From NCBI GenBank assembly GCA_013215055.1, contig JABSRQ010000052.1, positions 1 through 33,218 on the forward strand: a stretch of 33,218 bases of DNA. Direction: 5' to 3'. The position numbers and the translations under genes were made by a program. A model generated the notes under the pieces. The model was given only the letters and a program-made list of their open reading frames with translations. It did no database searches and was not told where the DNA came from. The first letter of the stretch is position 1. Every line of letters begins with the position of its first letter. This stretch comes from Pseudomonadales bacterium. GTDB taxonomy: Bacteria; Pseudomonadota; Gammaproteobacteria; Pseudomonadales; DT-91. Below, one piece after another: positions 16,535 to 25,316 of the stretch.

Positions 16535-18418
16535 ACTCAACAGAATCGACTTTTTTCATGAGGCCATCGTGAATACATCATACTTGTCGGGGTCTTGTCT
16601 TTCTCGGGTGGATTTCGCTAGCTTCCCACCTTCTGACGAAACCAAAAGAAAAGAACCAAGGCTGTGACGTAGGGCTGTTGCCACGACAAACTCCGACGGT
16701 GAAAGACCTTCACGGATGGTACGAAGCCAGGACCCAAAACTACGCCAAACAAGCTCCGAATATTCGGATGATAAATAATGCACTAACCCTTGATCCATTA
16801 TACCTGCCATCACAAACGTATGATAAGCATGGAGCTTACGCTTCACTAATTCTCGATACGTTTTACTTTCTCGATGCATATATTGATTGCCACTTCTGCG
16901 CTTTAAAGGCAACATTTTCTTCATCCAAAAATGATAGGAAAACCCGCCCACCACATGGCCCGCTTGCTTAAATGCATGCTCAATCTTAAAACGTGAATTT
17001 TAATGATCTCCAACGCCGGCAATGACGTGTCCGTCGACATCAGGATACAGCTACCGCGAGTCGGATGTTTAACAACTACAAAGCGCACCAATACGCCGGC
17101 TGAACGCTATATTAGATTGCGGGCACAATATTGAATAGTCACATCCTCTTCGCCATACACAGGACTTGAGGCCGATAACATTTCAGCCTCATTCTCCATC
17201 AGCGCTTTGAGCTTGATTTTCTGACCGTAGATTTTCCGTCGTCCTTTCTTGTTCTCATGCATTTCGACATGCGGCTCATACGCTACCGCATTGCTTCTAA
17301 CACGAGAGACGAGATGATGGCCTTCTGCCAGCATGCCTTTAATAATTTTTTGATTCGCATAGTAGGCATCTGCAACAAAATAGTAGGGCTCTTCAATCCC
17401 CAGTATCATTAACAGATCAACCATTTTATCCAGCAAGGTCTTTTTACTGCGATTGGAAAAAACAACCCCTTCGTGAATCCGGGCTGCCAGCGGTACGGCC
17501 AATACACTTCCACCGGCCCGACACAGCAGCGATACCGCCTGAAACGAGTGTCCCATAATATATTCGGCTTTGTTGTTAGATTCTGATTCCTGATGCAGTG
17601 ATTTCACACCGGGCATTTTCTTTCCTTGCTTGGCGAGCTTGATCCCGTCGCCGACTAATACCAATCGGTCGTTGATGCGCACAGGGTTGGTAAATAGATG
17701 CAGTACAGTTTTCACCCAAATTTTTGTCAGTGTATCGAGCTTAATCCCCGAACTGTGAAAGGTATCAAGCAGATTATCATAATAGGAACCATCCAGATCC
17801 AGCGCCCGAACAATGCTGGAAACACCGTGTTTGTCGGTGCGAACAGTCAGCCCCGCAACACAAAAAGCAAGCGACATAAAGGTGCGCACCCGAGAAAACC
17901 CAGGTAGTAAAAGGTAGATAGCTTCCCACCAAATGAGCCATAACTGCATTGCTTTAACCGAAAATAATAAGGTGACTATATGATTCGCACGGTTTAAATA
18001 CAGTATTTATAATCAGATACGACTTAGAAGATCACATAGGTAATATCAATATATAAGCATCTTAAATCGACGAAATGGTTTCGGGTTCCTGAAAAAAGAC
18101 GAAGGTGATATATATGCTATGAATCAAATGAATTCAACCCCTTCCTTTAATGCTCAATAAATTCGGTCACTCATAAATAAAATGAAATATTTTCAATGTA
18201 AACGAAATTTTCTCCAGTTAAATTTTTATATGGAATGATTCCATTTCATTTCAATGTATTAAAAATATACTATTAGGTCTGTTAGATATAATAGCCTCTA
18301 ATTTTTTTGATCAGTAAATGTAAAAACTTAGTGTTATAGATTTTTAAAGTACCTTGAGTACATCTGTTTCTAACTTGGTTTTTGGTCGATAAAATCAAAG
18401 AACTCGGTTCTATCGAGG
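16535..18418 (-). mobile_element. Decayed IS4-like insertion sequence (1.88 kb)
   Basis: The left terminus ACTCAACAGAATCGAC and the right terminus (read inward) CCTCGATAGAACCGAG are inverted repeats. Between them is a frameshifted DDE transposase gene on the minus strand and an unusually long 470-bp non-coding 5' region (17950-18418). That region and the first transposase codons recur inverted at 29693-30213. The right end lies 45 bp before the decarboxylase start codon. No target duplication is evident. Confidence 0.7.
16556..17949 (-). pseudogene. DDE transposase, IS4/IS701-like, multiply frameshifted
   Basis: The N-terminal and middle part (17107-17949, 280 codons) contains RTFMSLAFCVAGL, the first catalytic region LVLVGDGIKLAKQGKKMPGV, and YYFVADAYYANQKIIKGM with the second Asp. 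It ends at a stop at 17107. The C-terminal part reads on in other phases through 16955-17107 (VRFVVVKHPTRGSCILMSTD, IEHAFKQAG) and then as 16556-16954 (HVVGGFSYHFWMKKMLPLKRR). At least two frameshifts or stops separate the pieces, so no full transposase can be made. The E of IEHAFKQAG would be the third catalytic residue. Confidence 0.8.
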
Positions 18419-18463
18419 TAAGAACTGGTAAGCCCTTTTATATATGAACTGGAAATAAATCCT

Positions 18464-20029
18464 ATGAGTGCAATTGATAATTTAGAGGTATGTTTGAGAT
18501 CAGTAGGTGAGGAAGAGGATTTTCAAATAAACAAAAACACTTTACATGATGTTTTTTCTCCTCAACTATTTCGCCGTAATGCGGGGATTGCTATTGAAAA
18601 ACTGGAGCAACATTTGAGTGATCGTTCTATTCGCGGGCTTGATTTAATTGATCCTGATATTTTGTTACAGACAGTAAAAAACCTCATGTCTGAGCAAGCG
18701 GGAATGAAAATATCAGATGAAGATAAACTGAAGGCTATTATTAATTTATATATTAATACAGGCATTCAAGTTCATTCACCTGGCTATATGGGAAGACAGT
18801 TTTCCGGCGTTATCCCTTTGGCCGGTGTGTTTGACTTAGTCAGTTCAATTGTTAATCAGCCCTCATCTTTTTACGAAGCAGCCCAGTTGCCTAGTGTGGT
18901 CGAGCGTATTATGGCGGATGAGTTGAATCAGTTTATCGGTTGGCCCGAGGGTCAATTTGCAATGGTCACCACTTCTGGAGGCTCACTTGCTAATTTAACC
19001 GCTATCTTGGCTGCCCGAAACGACAAATTCCCTCAATTTTGGTCTGAAGGCGTAGCGGGTTTACACAAAAAGGTTAAACCAGCCATTGCCGTCAGTGAAG
19101 ATTCACACTATAGCGTATCCCGGGCAGCGGGGATCATAGGGATTGGCGAAGATCAGATTATTCGTTTACCGACCAATGCGAAAAAACAGATATGCCTTGA
19201 TAAAGTGCAGCATGTACTGGATAAGGCGGAACAAAGTGGGTTAAAGGTTTTTTGCCTGGTTGCTTCGGTGGGCACTACATCGATGGGAGCATTCGATCCC
19301 ATCGATGAGCTGGCCGAGATTAGCAGGGAGAGAGAGATTTGGCTTCATGTTGACGGTGCTCATGGTGCCAGTTTGTTAGTCTCCGATCAGCATCGCCTTA
19401 AATTAAAAGGAATCGAGAAAGCGGATTCCTTTGTCTTGGATGCCCACAAAATGCTGTTTGTTCCGGCTATGTGTACCCTGCTTTTTTATAAGAATAAACA
19501 GAAAAGTTATTGCGCCTTTAATCAAGAGGCCAGTTATGTGTTTGAAAAGAAACCTGATATTTACACAGAATATGACAGTGCCGAGCAGAACTTTGAGTGT
19601 ACCAAGCGGCCCTTGATCATGAATTTATGGGTGTGTTGGATGCTATATGGTAAATCGTTATTCGCCAATAAGATCGATCATCTCTGCCATATAACGCAAA
19701 GCGTTTATCAGCAATTATTGACAGAGCATGATTTTGAAACATTGCACTCACCGGAGATCAATATTCTTTGTTTCCGTTATTTTCCAGATGGTTTGGAGCC
19801 CACACAAATCGGGGATTTTCAACTGATGATTAGAAACCGTATTCGCAAAGATGGGAAGTTTTTTATCTCAAAAGTGGATATTGACGGTACAACGGCTCTG
19901 CGTGTGGTTTTTATGAATCACGAGGTGACACTTGAGCACTTCAATCAGTTATTAACAGAAATTAGACGCATCGGCCTTGATTTACTTCAAAAAGTGAGCA
20001 ATTCCAACCAGTCAGTAGTCACTAGGTAG
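18464..20029 (+). CDS. PLP-dependent group II amino acid decarboxylase
   Basis: The 521-residue product belongs to the group II decarboxylases (DDC/GAD/2,4-diaminobutyrate decarboxylase fold). Visible motifs: TTSGGSLANLTAILAARN (phosphate-binding region), ASVGTTSMGAFDPIDEL, HVDGAHGAS with the cofactor-binding Asp, and DAHKMLFVP with the Schiff-base Lys at residue 329. The enzyme removes the alpha-carboxyl group of an amino acid, giving an amine; the substrate cannot be read from the motifs. It is the first gene of a seven-gene co-directional unit, with only 6 bp before the next gene. The IS4-like right end lies 45 bp upstream, so transcription may start in or near the IS. Confidence 0.85.
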   Translation: MSAIDNLEVCLRSVGEEEDFQINKNTLHDVFSPQLFRRNAGIAIEKLEQHLSDRSIRGLDLIDPDILLQTVKNLMSEQAGMKISDEDKLKAIINLYINTGIQVHSPGYMGRQFSGVIPLAGVFDLVSSIVNQPSSFYEAAQLPSVVERIMADELNQFIGWPEGQFAMVTTSGGSLANLTAILAARNDKFPQFWSEGVAGLHKKVKPAIAVSEDSHYSVSRAAGIIGIGEDQIIRLPTNAKKQICLDKVQHVLDKAEQSGLKVFCLVASVGTTSMGAFDPIDELAEISREREIWLHVDGAHGASLLVSDQHRLKLKGIEKADSFVLDAHKMLFVPAMCTLLFYKNKQKSYCAFNQEASYVFEKKPDIYTEYDSAEQNFECTKRPLIMNLWVCWMLYGKSLFANKIDHLCHITQSVYQQLLTEHDFETLHSPEINILCFRYFPDGLEPTQIGDFQLMIRNRIRKDGKFFISKVDIDGTTALRVVFMNHEVTLEHFNQLLTEIRRIGLDLLQKVSNSNQSVVTR

Positions 20030-20035
20030 CAAATA

Positions 20036-21580
20036 ATGATGAGCAAAATGGATATGACGGCGGATACGATTCAACGTTTTATAAATGAGTTGATACCTGA
20101 TTCAGAATTATCACCCGCCTCGATTGATGAGGTCGTTAAATTACCTGCATTTCTAGAAAAAATGCAGCAATGTGAGGTTTTTTTTGAAAAGCCTTATAGT
20201 GAACTTGATCAAGATATTCAAGATGCTGTGGTGTTGCGTCGCCTACAACAAATGATTAATACCCTGCTACTTAATCCGCTATGGAAAGACCGTATTGAAC
20301 AGTCAGGTATTAAAAAATATCCACTTGACTTTGTCGAGTGGCAGAGGCTGCCGATCTCCGATAAGTCAACGCAAAACGAGTTGTATATGGGGGAGCGTTC
20401 AGGTCTTGTGGTACCTCTCTCTTACGGGGGATTTGAGATCGTAGCCAGCGGCGGAACGAGTGAAGGTTTACCGGTCGAAACGGTTTATTCACTGCGTGAG
20501 TTGCATGACACCTATAAGGTTGCCGGTGAATTTATGGGCCGTTATCAGCTTCCCGCCTATCTGCAAGGGTGCGGCCCCAAATGGATGATTACTACCCTGG
20601 CGGATTATCAGATGTGGAGTAGTGGCACGATGGTAGGGGGCGTTTTACAACAAATTCCCAATGTAAATTTCATCGGCGCGGGGCCAGTGAACAAAGAAGT
20701 TTATCAACATATAATGTCCTATAAAGGCTCCAAAGCCATCATGGGCATCTCACAAAGTATTTCACTCTTGGTTGATCTTGGTGAAGGTATGGAGGAGGAA
20801 GCAAAAAATAGTTTTCACCTGGCTTTATTTGGGAGTGGTTTAGTGCCTCAACGCAAACAGGCTGAATTGAAAGCGCTTTATCCCAACATCCAGATCATGA
20901 GCTATTTTGCCGCGACTCAGGCTGAAATGATCGGTTTACAGTTATCCCATGAGTCGCCTTATCTCTCATCGGTCCCCGGGCTGCATTTCATCGAAATCGT
21001 CGATGAGGAGGGCTATTGGGTTGATGAAGGCGAAGAAGGTGAACTTGTAATCACTCGGCTCCATGCCCATGAAGCACCACTGATCAGATTTAAAGTCGGT
21101 GATCGTATGATTCGTCGGCCCAATATCAATACACAAGCATTAAAAACACTGCAATTTGAGTTTTCCGGACGCAGTGGCGACATCATTCATTTGTGTGATA
21201 CCCAGTACGGAGCCTCTCAGGTTTATTGTTATTTATGCAGTGAGTTAAATACGGCCGCTGTGTTTGATCTAGCGACCCTGGCGCATGACATTCAATTTGT
21301 GAATTACCGCAAAGATAAAGAACTGGTTCTGCTCGCCGAAGTGGATGATGTTGAGTACATGAATGAGCAAATGCAAAAAGTGCTCGGTGACGATGGCCTT
21401 CGCCCTTTATTTATTAAAGCCCTGATTCGCTCTTTATCCCTGTTTAATAAAGGTGAGGCGAATATGGAGTATATGGATGAATCGGATTATAGCTTTGAGA
21501 TCAAACCCATTATTCGTAACTCAACGGAGGTCCACAGAACAGCCGTGGGTAAAGTCCCGTTGATCAGAGATCAATTTTAA
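20036..21580 (+). CDS. PaaK-like stand-alone adenylate-forming enzyme
   Basis: The 514-residue product resembles phenylacetate-CoA ligase-type members of the adenylate-forming superfamily. Seen: phosphate-loop-like SGGTSEG at residues 138-144, a YFAATQAEMIG motif in the A5 position, GEEGELVITRL, FKVGDRMIRR in the A7 position and FSGRSGDII in the A8 position. It lacks a carrier domain or other NRPS modules. It would activate a carboxylic acid with ATP and pass it to CoA, an amine or a protein. The flanking decarboxylase and aminotransferase suggest an amino-acid-derived substrate or an amine acceptor (inference). It starts 6 bp after the decarboxylase; two adjacent ATG codons (20036, 20039) are possible starts. 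Confidence 0.78.
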   Translation: MMSKMDMTADTIQRFINELIPDSELSPASIDEVVKLPAFLEKMQQCEVFFEKPYSELDQDIQDAVVLRRLQQMINTLLLNPLWKDRIEQSGIKKYPLDFVEWQRLPISDKSTQNELYMGERSGLVVPLSYGGFEIVASGGTSEGLPVETVYSLRELHDTYKVAGEFMGRYQLPAYLQGCGPKWMITTLADYQMWSSGTMVGGVLQQIPNVNFIGAGPVNKEVYQHIMSYKGSKAIMGISQSISLLVDLGEGMEEEAKNSFHLALFGSGLVPQRKQAELKALYPNIQIMSYFAATQAEMIGLQLSHESPYLSSVPGLHFIEIVDEEGYWVDEGEEGELVITRLHAHEAPLIRFKVGDRMIRRPNINTQALKTLQFEFSGRSGDIIHLCDTQYGASQVYCYLCSELNTAAVFDLATLAHDIQFVNYRKDKELVLLAEVDDVEYMNEQMQKVLGDDGLRPLFIKALIRSLSLFNKGEANMEYMDESDYSFEIKPIIRNSTEVHRTAVGKVPLIRDQF

Positions 21581-21591
21581 AGGAATTAATC

Positions 21592-22794
21592 ATGACAGGT
21601 AGAAACATGCAACACATAATGGGTCAGGGAGCTGTGCAGAAAAGTGCCACACGAATGGATTCAATTCCTTTTTCGACCATTCGCACGATGTTTGAACGAG
21701 TTAGTCATTTGGAACAGTCCGGCCAATCTGTGATTCATTTAGACGTAGGGCGGCCCGAGTTTGATACTCCTGAACATATCAAGCAGGCGAGTGTAAAAGC
21801 GCTGAGGGATGGTCAAGTGCACTACACATCGAACTATGGCCTGCCACAATTGCGGGAAGCAATTGCTAAAAAGTTAATGCTGGATAACTTGCTAGAGTTT
21901 GATCCTGACAATGAAGTGATTGTGACCGCAGGTGTTTCGGAGGCTATCATGATCAGCATGCTGAGTTTGGTTAATCCTGGTGATGAAGTACTCATTCTGG
22001 ACCCACAGTTTCCAGCCTATGCCATGGCTACCAGAATGGCGGGAGGAATCCCTATGTCAGTACCTGTTTATGCAAATAACGCTTATCAGCCTGTCAAAGC
22101 TGATTTGCAAGCCTGCCTGAGTCATCGCACCCGTATGCTTGTAATAGCATCACCTGGTAATCCGACGGGTGTCGTGTTGAGTGAGACCACGCTGAGGATG
22201 TTGGCGGATTTTGCGATAAGCCATGATTTACTGGTGATGTCAGATGAAATCTATGAAAAACTTATCTACGACAATCAGCAGCATATCAGCATAGCCAGCT
22301 TGCCGGGTATGCGTTCACGGACCCTGACCCTGAATGGATTTTCTAAAAGTTATTCAATGACTGGATGGCGTCTGGGTTATGTTGCCGCCGATGCTAGCCT
22401 GATTCAGGCGCTGGTGCGCATTCATCAAAACACTGTGGTTTGCGCCAATACGTTTGCACAATGGGGAGCGGTAGTCGCATTGACAGGCACCCAACAACCT
22501 CTGTTAGACATGGTGAATGAGCTGGATCGCCGTCGCTTATTTATGATTGAACAATTAGCAAAAATATCCGGTGTTGCTTTCCAGCGCCCTCAAGGGGCGA
22601 TGTATATCTATGTGGATGTATCGGTTTTAACTGACAATGCTTATCAGCTGGCTAATGACCTGTTGAACGATAAGCATATCGCCGTTGTTCCTTGGGACCA
22701 GCATCATATTCGTCTCGCCTATGGCAGCAATTACAAAAACCTGAAAGTGGCTTTGACACGCTTAGGCGAATTTTTATTGAAAGAAACTGTTTGA
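21592..22794 (+). CDS. Class I/II PLP aminotransferase (AspC-like fold)
   Basis: The 400-residue product shows the full pattern of fold-type I aminotransferases: LDVGRPEFDTPEHI near the N-terminus, VHYTSNYGLPQLREAIA, ASPGNPTGVV with the cofactor Asn, SDEIYEKLIY with Asp and Tyr, NGFSKSYSMTGWRLGY with the Schiff-base Lys at residue 252, and a C-terminal HHIRLAYGS with the carboxylate-binding Arg. It transfers an amino group between an amino acid and a 2-oxo acid; specificity is unknown. AAAGGA precedes the ATG, and it is 11 bp from the adenylating enzyme. It looks intact and is the last enzyme gene before the PixA-like genes. Confidence 0.87.
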   Translation: MTGRNMQHIMGQGAVQKSATRMDSIPFSTIRTMFERVSHLEQSGQSVIHLDVGRPEFDTPEHIKQASVKALRDGQVHYTSNYGLPQLREAIAKKLMLDNLLEFDPDNEVIVTAGVSEAIMISMLSLVNPGDEVLILDPQFPAYAMATRMAGGIPMSVPVYANNAYQPVKADLQACLSHRTRMLVIASPGNPTGVVLSETTLRMLADFAISHDLLVMSDEIYEKLIYDNQQHISIASLPGMRSRTLTLNGFSKSYSMTGWRLGYVAADASLIQALVRIHQNTVVCANTFAQWGAVVALTGTQQPLLDMVNELDRRRLFMIEQLAKISGVAFQRPQGAMYIYVDVSVLTDNAYQLANDLLNDKHIAVVPWDQHHIRLAYGSNYKNLKVALTRLGEFLLKETV

Positions 22795-22818
22795 CTCACA
22801 AGATGATTTTTTTCTTGT

Positions 22819-22834
22819 TTGTACGACGGTACAA
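22819..22834 (+). promoter_or_regulatory. Short palindromic hairpin between the enzyme and PixA-like genes
   Basis: TTGTAC at 22819-22824 and GTACAA at 22829-22834 form a perfect 6-bp stem with a GACG loop in the 66-bp gap after the aminotransferase. A weaker ACAAGA/TCTTGT hairpin lies just upstream. It could be an operator, an RNA processing site or an mRNA-stabilising structure that sets separate expression of the downstream genes. Confidence 0.35.
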
Positions 22835-22860
22835 CCTAATGTCATTAACTGGAGAAAATA

Positions 22861-23304
22861 ATGGTAGCACCAAGCAATCCAAATCAGATCAATATCGTCA
22901 TATCGGTAGACGTGCTTCGGGCACTCTCAGAGGAAACACTTAAAGGCAGTCTTCATATGATGGATAACAACCCCTTTGGGATAGGCAAGGAAAGTATCGG
23001 CCAAGGCACCGATTACCTAACAACCTCATGTGTACCAGGGCAAGTGCTTCACTGGCAGATTTTTGCGGTTGATGTACAAACCCCTGTATCCATAAAAAAG
23101 ATTACTTTTCTTCATGATGGTAGAGAGCCTGAGCCTCATGCCGTCGATAGCAGTAATAGCAGACCTGATTTGAAGGTTTGGACTGGCACCGTGCCACAGG
23201 GCATGATATTAAACCAGTTATACCATTATAAGCTTGAAGTGCAAATGGGCAAAGGACCAAATAGTATCATGTACACGGATACAGCTGCGTTAAAGAGGGT
23301 TTGA
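22861..23304 (+). CDS. PixA/AidA-family inclusion body-like protein 1
   Basis: The 147-residue product fits the PixA/AidA family (inclusion body proteins of Xenorhabdus and quorum-regulated AidA of other proteobacteria). Family landmarks: INIVISVDVLRAL opening strand, LHMMDNN, GQVLHWQIFAVDV and the closing YHYKLEVQMGKG strand. The family folds as a beta-sandwich and is cytoplasmic, with no signal peptide here. GGAGA precedes the ATG. It is the first of four tandem paralogues that share the x-M-x-D-N motif, the H/N-W motif about 50 residues later and a W-x-G/A motif, but are otherwise very different. The biochemical role of the family is unresolved. Confidence 0.8.
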   Translation: MVAPSNPNQINIVISVDVLRALSEETLKGSLHMMDNNPFGIGKESIGQGTDYLTTSCVPGQVLHWQIFAVDVQTPVSIKKITFLHDGREPEPHAVDSSNSRPDLKVWTGTVPQGMILNQLYHYKLEVQMGKGPNSIMYTDTAALKRV

Positions 23305-23337
23305 TCTTTCATTCAATAAACGATAAAGAGAAACGTT

Positions 23338-24090
23338 ATGATACAACAGTCAGCAATAATACTGATGATTGATACTGAGGCAGCCTTAAAAGATAACACA
23401 CTGGAAGGCAATATATACATGTTCGACAATATGAAGACTAGAGGTTCGGAAGGTGAAGGTACGGGCGCACTCGTCACTGCAGTGAATGGCAGCCATTGGC
23501 ATGATGACACCATGGCGGAAGCGCAAGGATTAAACTGGTTGGCTTATGCAATTGGTACAGTACCTCCCACCTTACCCAAAGGCTTTCAGGTTGCGCAATC
23601 GAGAATTCATGATAAAAAAGCCATTGAAGAACTCAAGAGCAAGAAAGGCTTAAAAGTCGAAGATACCAGCGTAATTAGTCAGCTCAGGGATAACCAGGGC
23701 AATGTCAAAAGTACCCACCTGAAAATGGTCGACATTACCGGGCAAACGGTGACAAAAGAATACAAGTCGGATCTTTATATGACACCGATTATAAAAGAAA
23801 TCAGTGGTGAAGCGGTTGAGCGAGGGATTTTATATCCTGATCAACATGGCTCACCTGATTATGCTAATAATGGCTGGTACTGGGCTTCCTCAGTGGTCAC
23901 GAATAAGAGCCCGGGTGTTTATGCCTACACCTTGCATCTCATCCTGTACCATCTCTCTAAAGAAGATGATACCTGGATGCCGGTAGAAATGACCTATAAC
24001 TCCTATATCAACGTGACCTCCGAGGCTAAGATTAATGGTTTCACCGAGGGCGCAATGGGGATGTTGCCAATTTACCCAGCTACTCAATAG
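23338..24090 (+). CDS. PixA/AidA-family protein 2, enlarged
   Basis: The 250-residue product has the family opening (SAIILMIDTEAALKDN), IYMFDNM and NWLAYAIGT motifs, then a charged insertion of about 70 residues (around 85-150: IHDKKAIEELKSKKGLKVED and on) before the closing family part (NGWYWASSVVTNKSPGVYAY, TLHLILYHLSK). It is much longer than its three neighbours. The insertion is hydrophilic and Lys-rich and might be a partner- or ligand-binding loop (inference). It begins 33 bp after paralogue 1 with AAGAGAAA as a ribosome site. Confidence 0.78.
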   Translation: MIQQSAIILMIDTEAALKDNTLEGNIYMFDNMKTRGSEGEGTGALVTAVNGSHWHDDTMAEAQGLNWLAYAIGTVPPTLPKGFQVAQSRIHDKKAIEELKSKKGLKVEDTSVISQLRDNQGNVKSTHLKMVDITGQTVTKEYKSDLYMTPIIKEISGEAVERGILYPDQHGSPDYANNGWYWASSVVTNKSPGVYAYTLHLILYHLSKEDDTWMPVEMTYNSYINVTSEAKINGFTEGAMGMLPIYPATQ

Positions 24091-24100
24091 ACCTGTCGTT

Positions 24101-24132
24101 GTTATTAAAAATAACTGGCATTAAATATGCCA
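24101..24132 (+). promoter_or_regulatory. Two consecutive short hairpins between PixA-like genes 2 and 3
   Basis: GTTATT pairs with AATAAC around AAA at 24101-24115, followed at once by TGGCAT (24116-24121) and ATGCCA (24127-24132) around TAAAT. No T-run follows. The 81-bp gap is the longest in the operon, so these may be mRNA processing or stability elements. Confidence 0.35.
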
Positions 24133-24171
24133 AGTAAAAGCAATGATGAAAATCAATAACGAGAAAAAATA

Positions 24172-24606
24172 ATGAGAACGATATCGATAGTTTGTGTAGT
24201 AGATGTTGCGGGGGTGCTGGCCAGAAACAAGATGAGTGGCAACCATTACCTGGTAGATAACAACAAGGTCAATGGATCCACAGAAGAGGGAACCGAGGTG
24301 TTGAAAACTAAAGTTTCAAAAGGCGATAAGGTCGTTTGGGTGGCACAGCCCCTGGAGACTGAATCCTTTGCCAGTATCGAGGGGATCTTGATTGATAAAG
24401 ATTATTGTAATCCAAAGAAGAAATATTACGAAGGCACCAATGTTTCCTACTGGGTTGGCATCGTGAAAAAAGATACCGACCAACATGAGATCCCCTACAA
24501 CCTTCAATTTAAAGTGGGCAGTCGGGCAGAGGAGATGCTGTCTAGCGCCATTCCGACGTTAGTCATCATCAAAGAGGAGAATCCCCGTGGGGAAAATCAA
24601 GCATAA
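24172..24606 (+). CDS. PixA/AidA-family protein 3
   Basis: The 144-residue product has the family features ISIVCVVDVAGVLARNK, HYLVDNN, KVVWVAQPLE and SYWVGIVKK, and a closing strand YNLQFKVGS. It is acidic toward the C-terminus. The ATG follows GAGAAA. Its last 20 bases overlap the start of paralogue 4 in another phase, suggesting translational coupling between the two. No signal peptide. Confidence 0.77.
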   Translation: MRTISIVCVVDVAGVLARNKMSGNHYLVDNNKVNGSTEEGTEVLKTKVSKGDKVVWVAQPLETESFASIEGILIDKDYCNPKKKYYEGTNVSYWVGIVKKDTDQHEIPYNLQFKVGSRAEEMLSSAIPTLVIIKEENPRGENQA

Positions 24607-25147
24607 ACCGAAAAAGAACAATATTGGACAACTTAATGCTGTGCAGCTAAATATCGTTACCATTATTGATGTTTACAAAGCGCTTCAAAATAACTCGTTG
24701 GACAATTGTGTGTACATGGTAGACAACACTCCTGAAAAATTAAATACAGCGAATGCCGAGCTGCGCACCACCTGCCGGCAGGGTCAAGTAATTAACTGGA
24801 TTGTATATCCACTGGATATGGAGCCACGCGTGGACAATGAATGGCCGTCGTTTCCTAAAATTGTCAATATCGTTTTTCTCAACGAATATGGCGACAACGT
24901 TTCAGAGCTAAAAGTGTGCTCTGAGTGCAATATTTATGGTGCACCAGACAAAATCCGGACCCCCTACGCTTTATACGACATGCTTTATTTATACTGGGCT
25001 GGCATCGTGGTGCCAGATCTTCGCCCTGGCACATACAAATACAGAATTATTTTTGAATTGCAGCCCGCCGGGGAGGGTAAAAAAGCGGTTTATTTTAACC
25101 TGGATTCTCCTTCACTGCAGGTTATTGAATTACTCGCGTCAAATTAA
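24587..25147 (+). CDS. PixA/AidA-family protein 4
   Basis: The 186-residue product starts at GTG 24587, chosen because AAGAGGAGA lies just upstream and the resulting overlap with paralogue 3 is short. It has a Lys-rich leader (MGKIKHKPKKN) not seen in the other three, then VQLNIVTIIDVYKALQNN, VYMVDNT, VINWIVYPLDM, LYWAGIVVPDLRPGTYKYR and a final IIFELQPAG strand. It is nearest to the classical AidA length. It is the last gene of the operon; no clear terminator is seen directly after it, the next structure being the palindrome at 25226. Confidence 0.78.
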   Translation: MGKIKHKPKKNNIGQLNAVQLNIVTIIDVYKALQNNSLDNCVYMVDNTPEKLNTANAELRTTCRQGQVINWIVYPLDMEPRVDNEWPSFPKIVNIVFLNEYGDNVSELKVCSECNIYGAPDKIRTPYALYDMLYLYWAGIVVPDLRPGTYKYRIIFELQPAGEGKKAVYFNLDSPSLQVIELLASN

Positions 25148-25225
25148 TAAAAATGCCTTTTAGCCTTTCCCCTGTTGAGGCTCACTTTCGGTGGTGCCAT
25201 CAGTAAAGAGGGGGAATTCTTAGGT

Positions 25226-25252
25226 ACTCAAGAGAACCGAGTTCTCTTGAGT
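25226..25252. repeat. 27-bp perfect palindrome built from IS4-like termini
   Basis: ACTCAAGAGAAC at 25226-25237 and GTTCTCTTGAGT at 25241-25252 flank a CGA centre. Each half equals the consensus terminus of the IS4-like element and MITE at 15832, 18418 and 29693, so it looks like two termini with no interior. It may also stop transcription at the end of the PixA operon, but the following bases (GTTTTCC) make only a weak T-run. Confidence 0.6.
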
Positions 25253-25316
25253 GTTTTCCAGTTTAAATCCAATTAGAAGAACATTCAGCTGGCCTATTTC
25301 TCTAGACATTTCTACT

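Noticed and set aside
25226..25252. Simple rho-independent terminator of the PixA operon
   Set aside because: The perfect stem is AT/GC mixed without a real T-run, and its halves match IS termini elsewhere, so an IS-derived palindrome is the better explanation.
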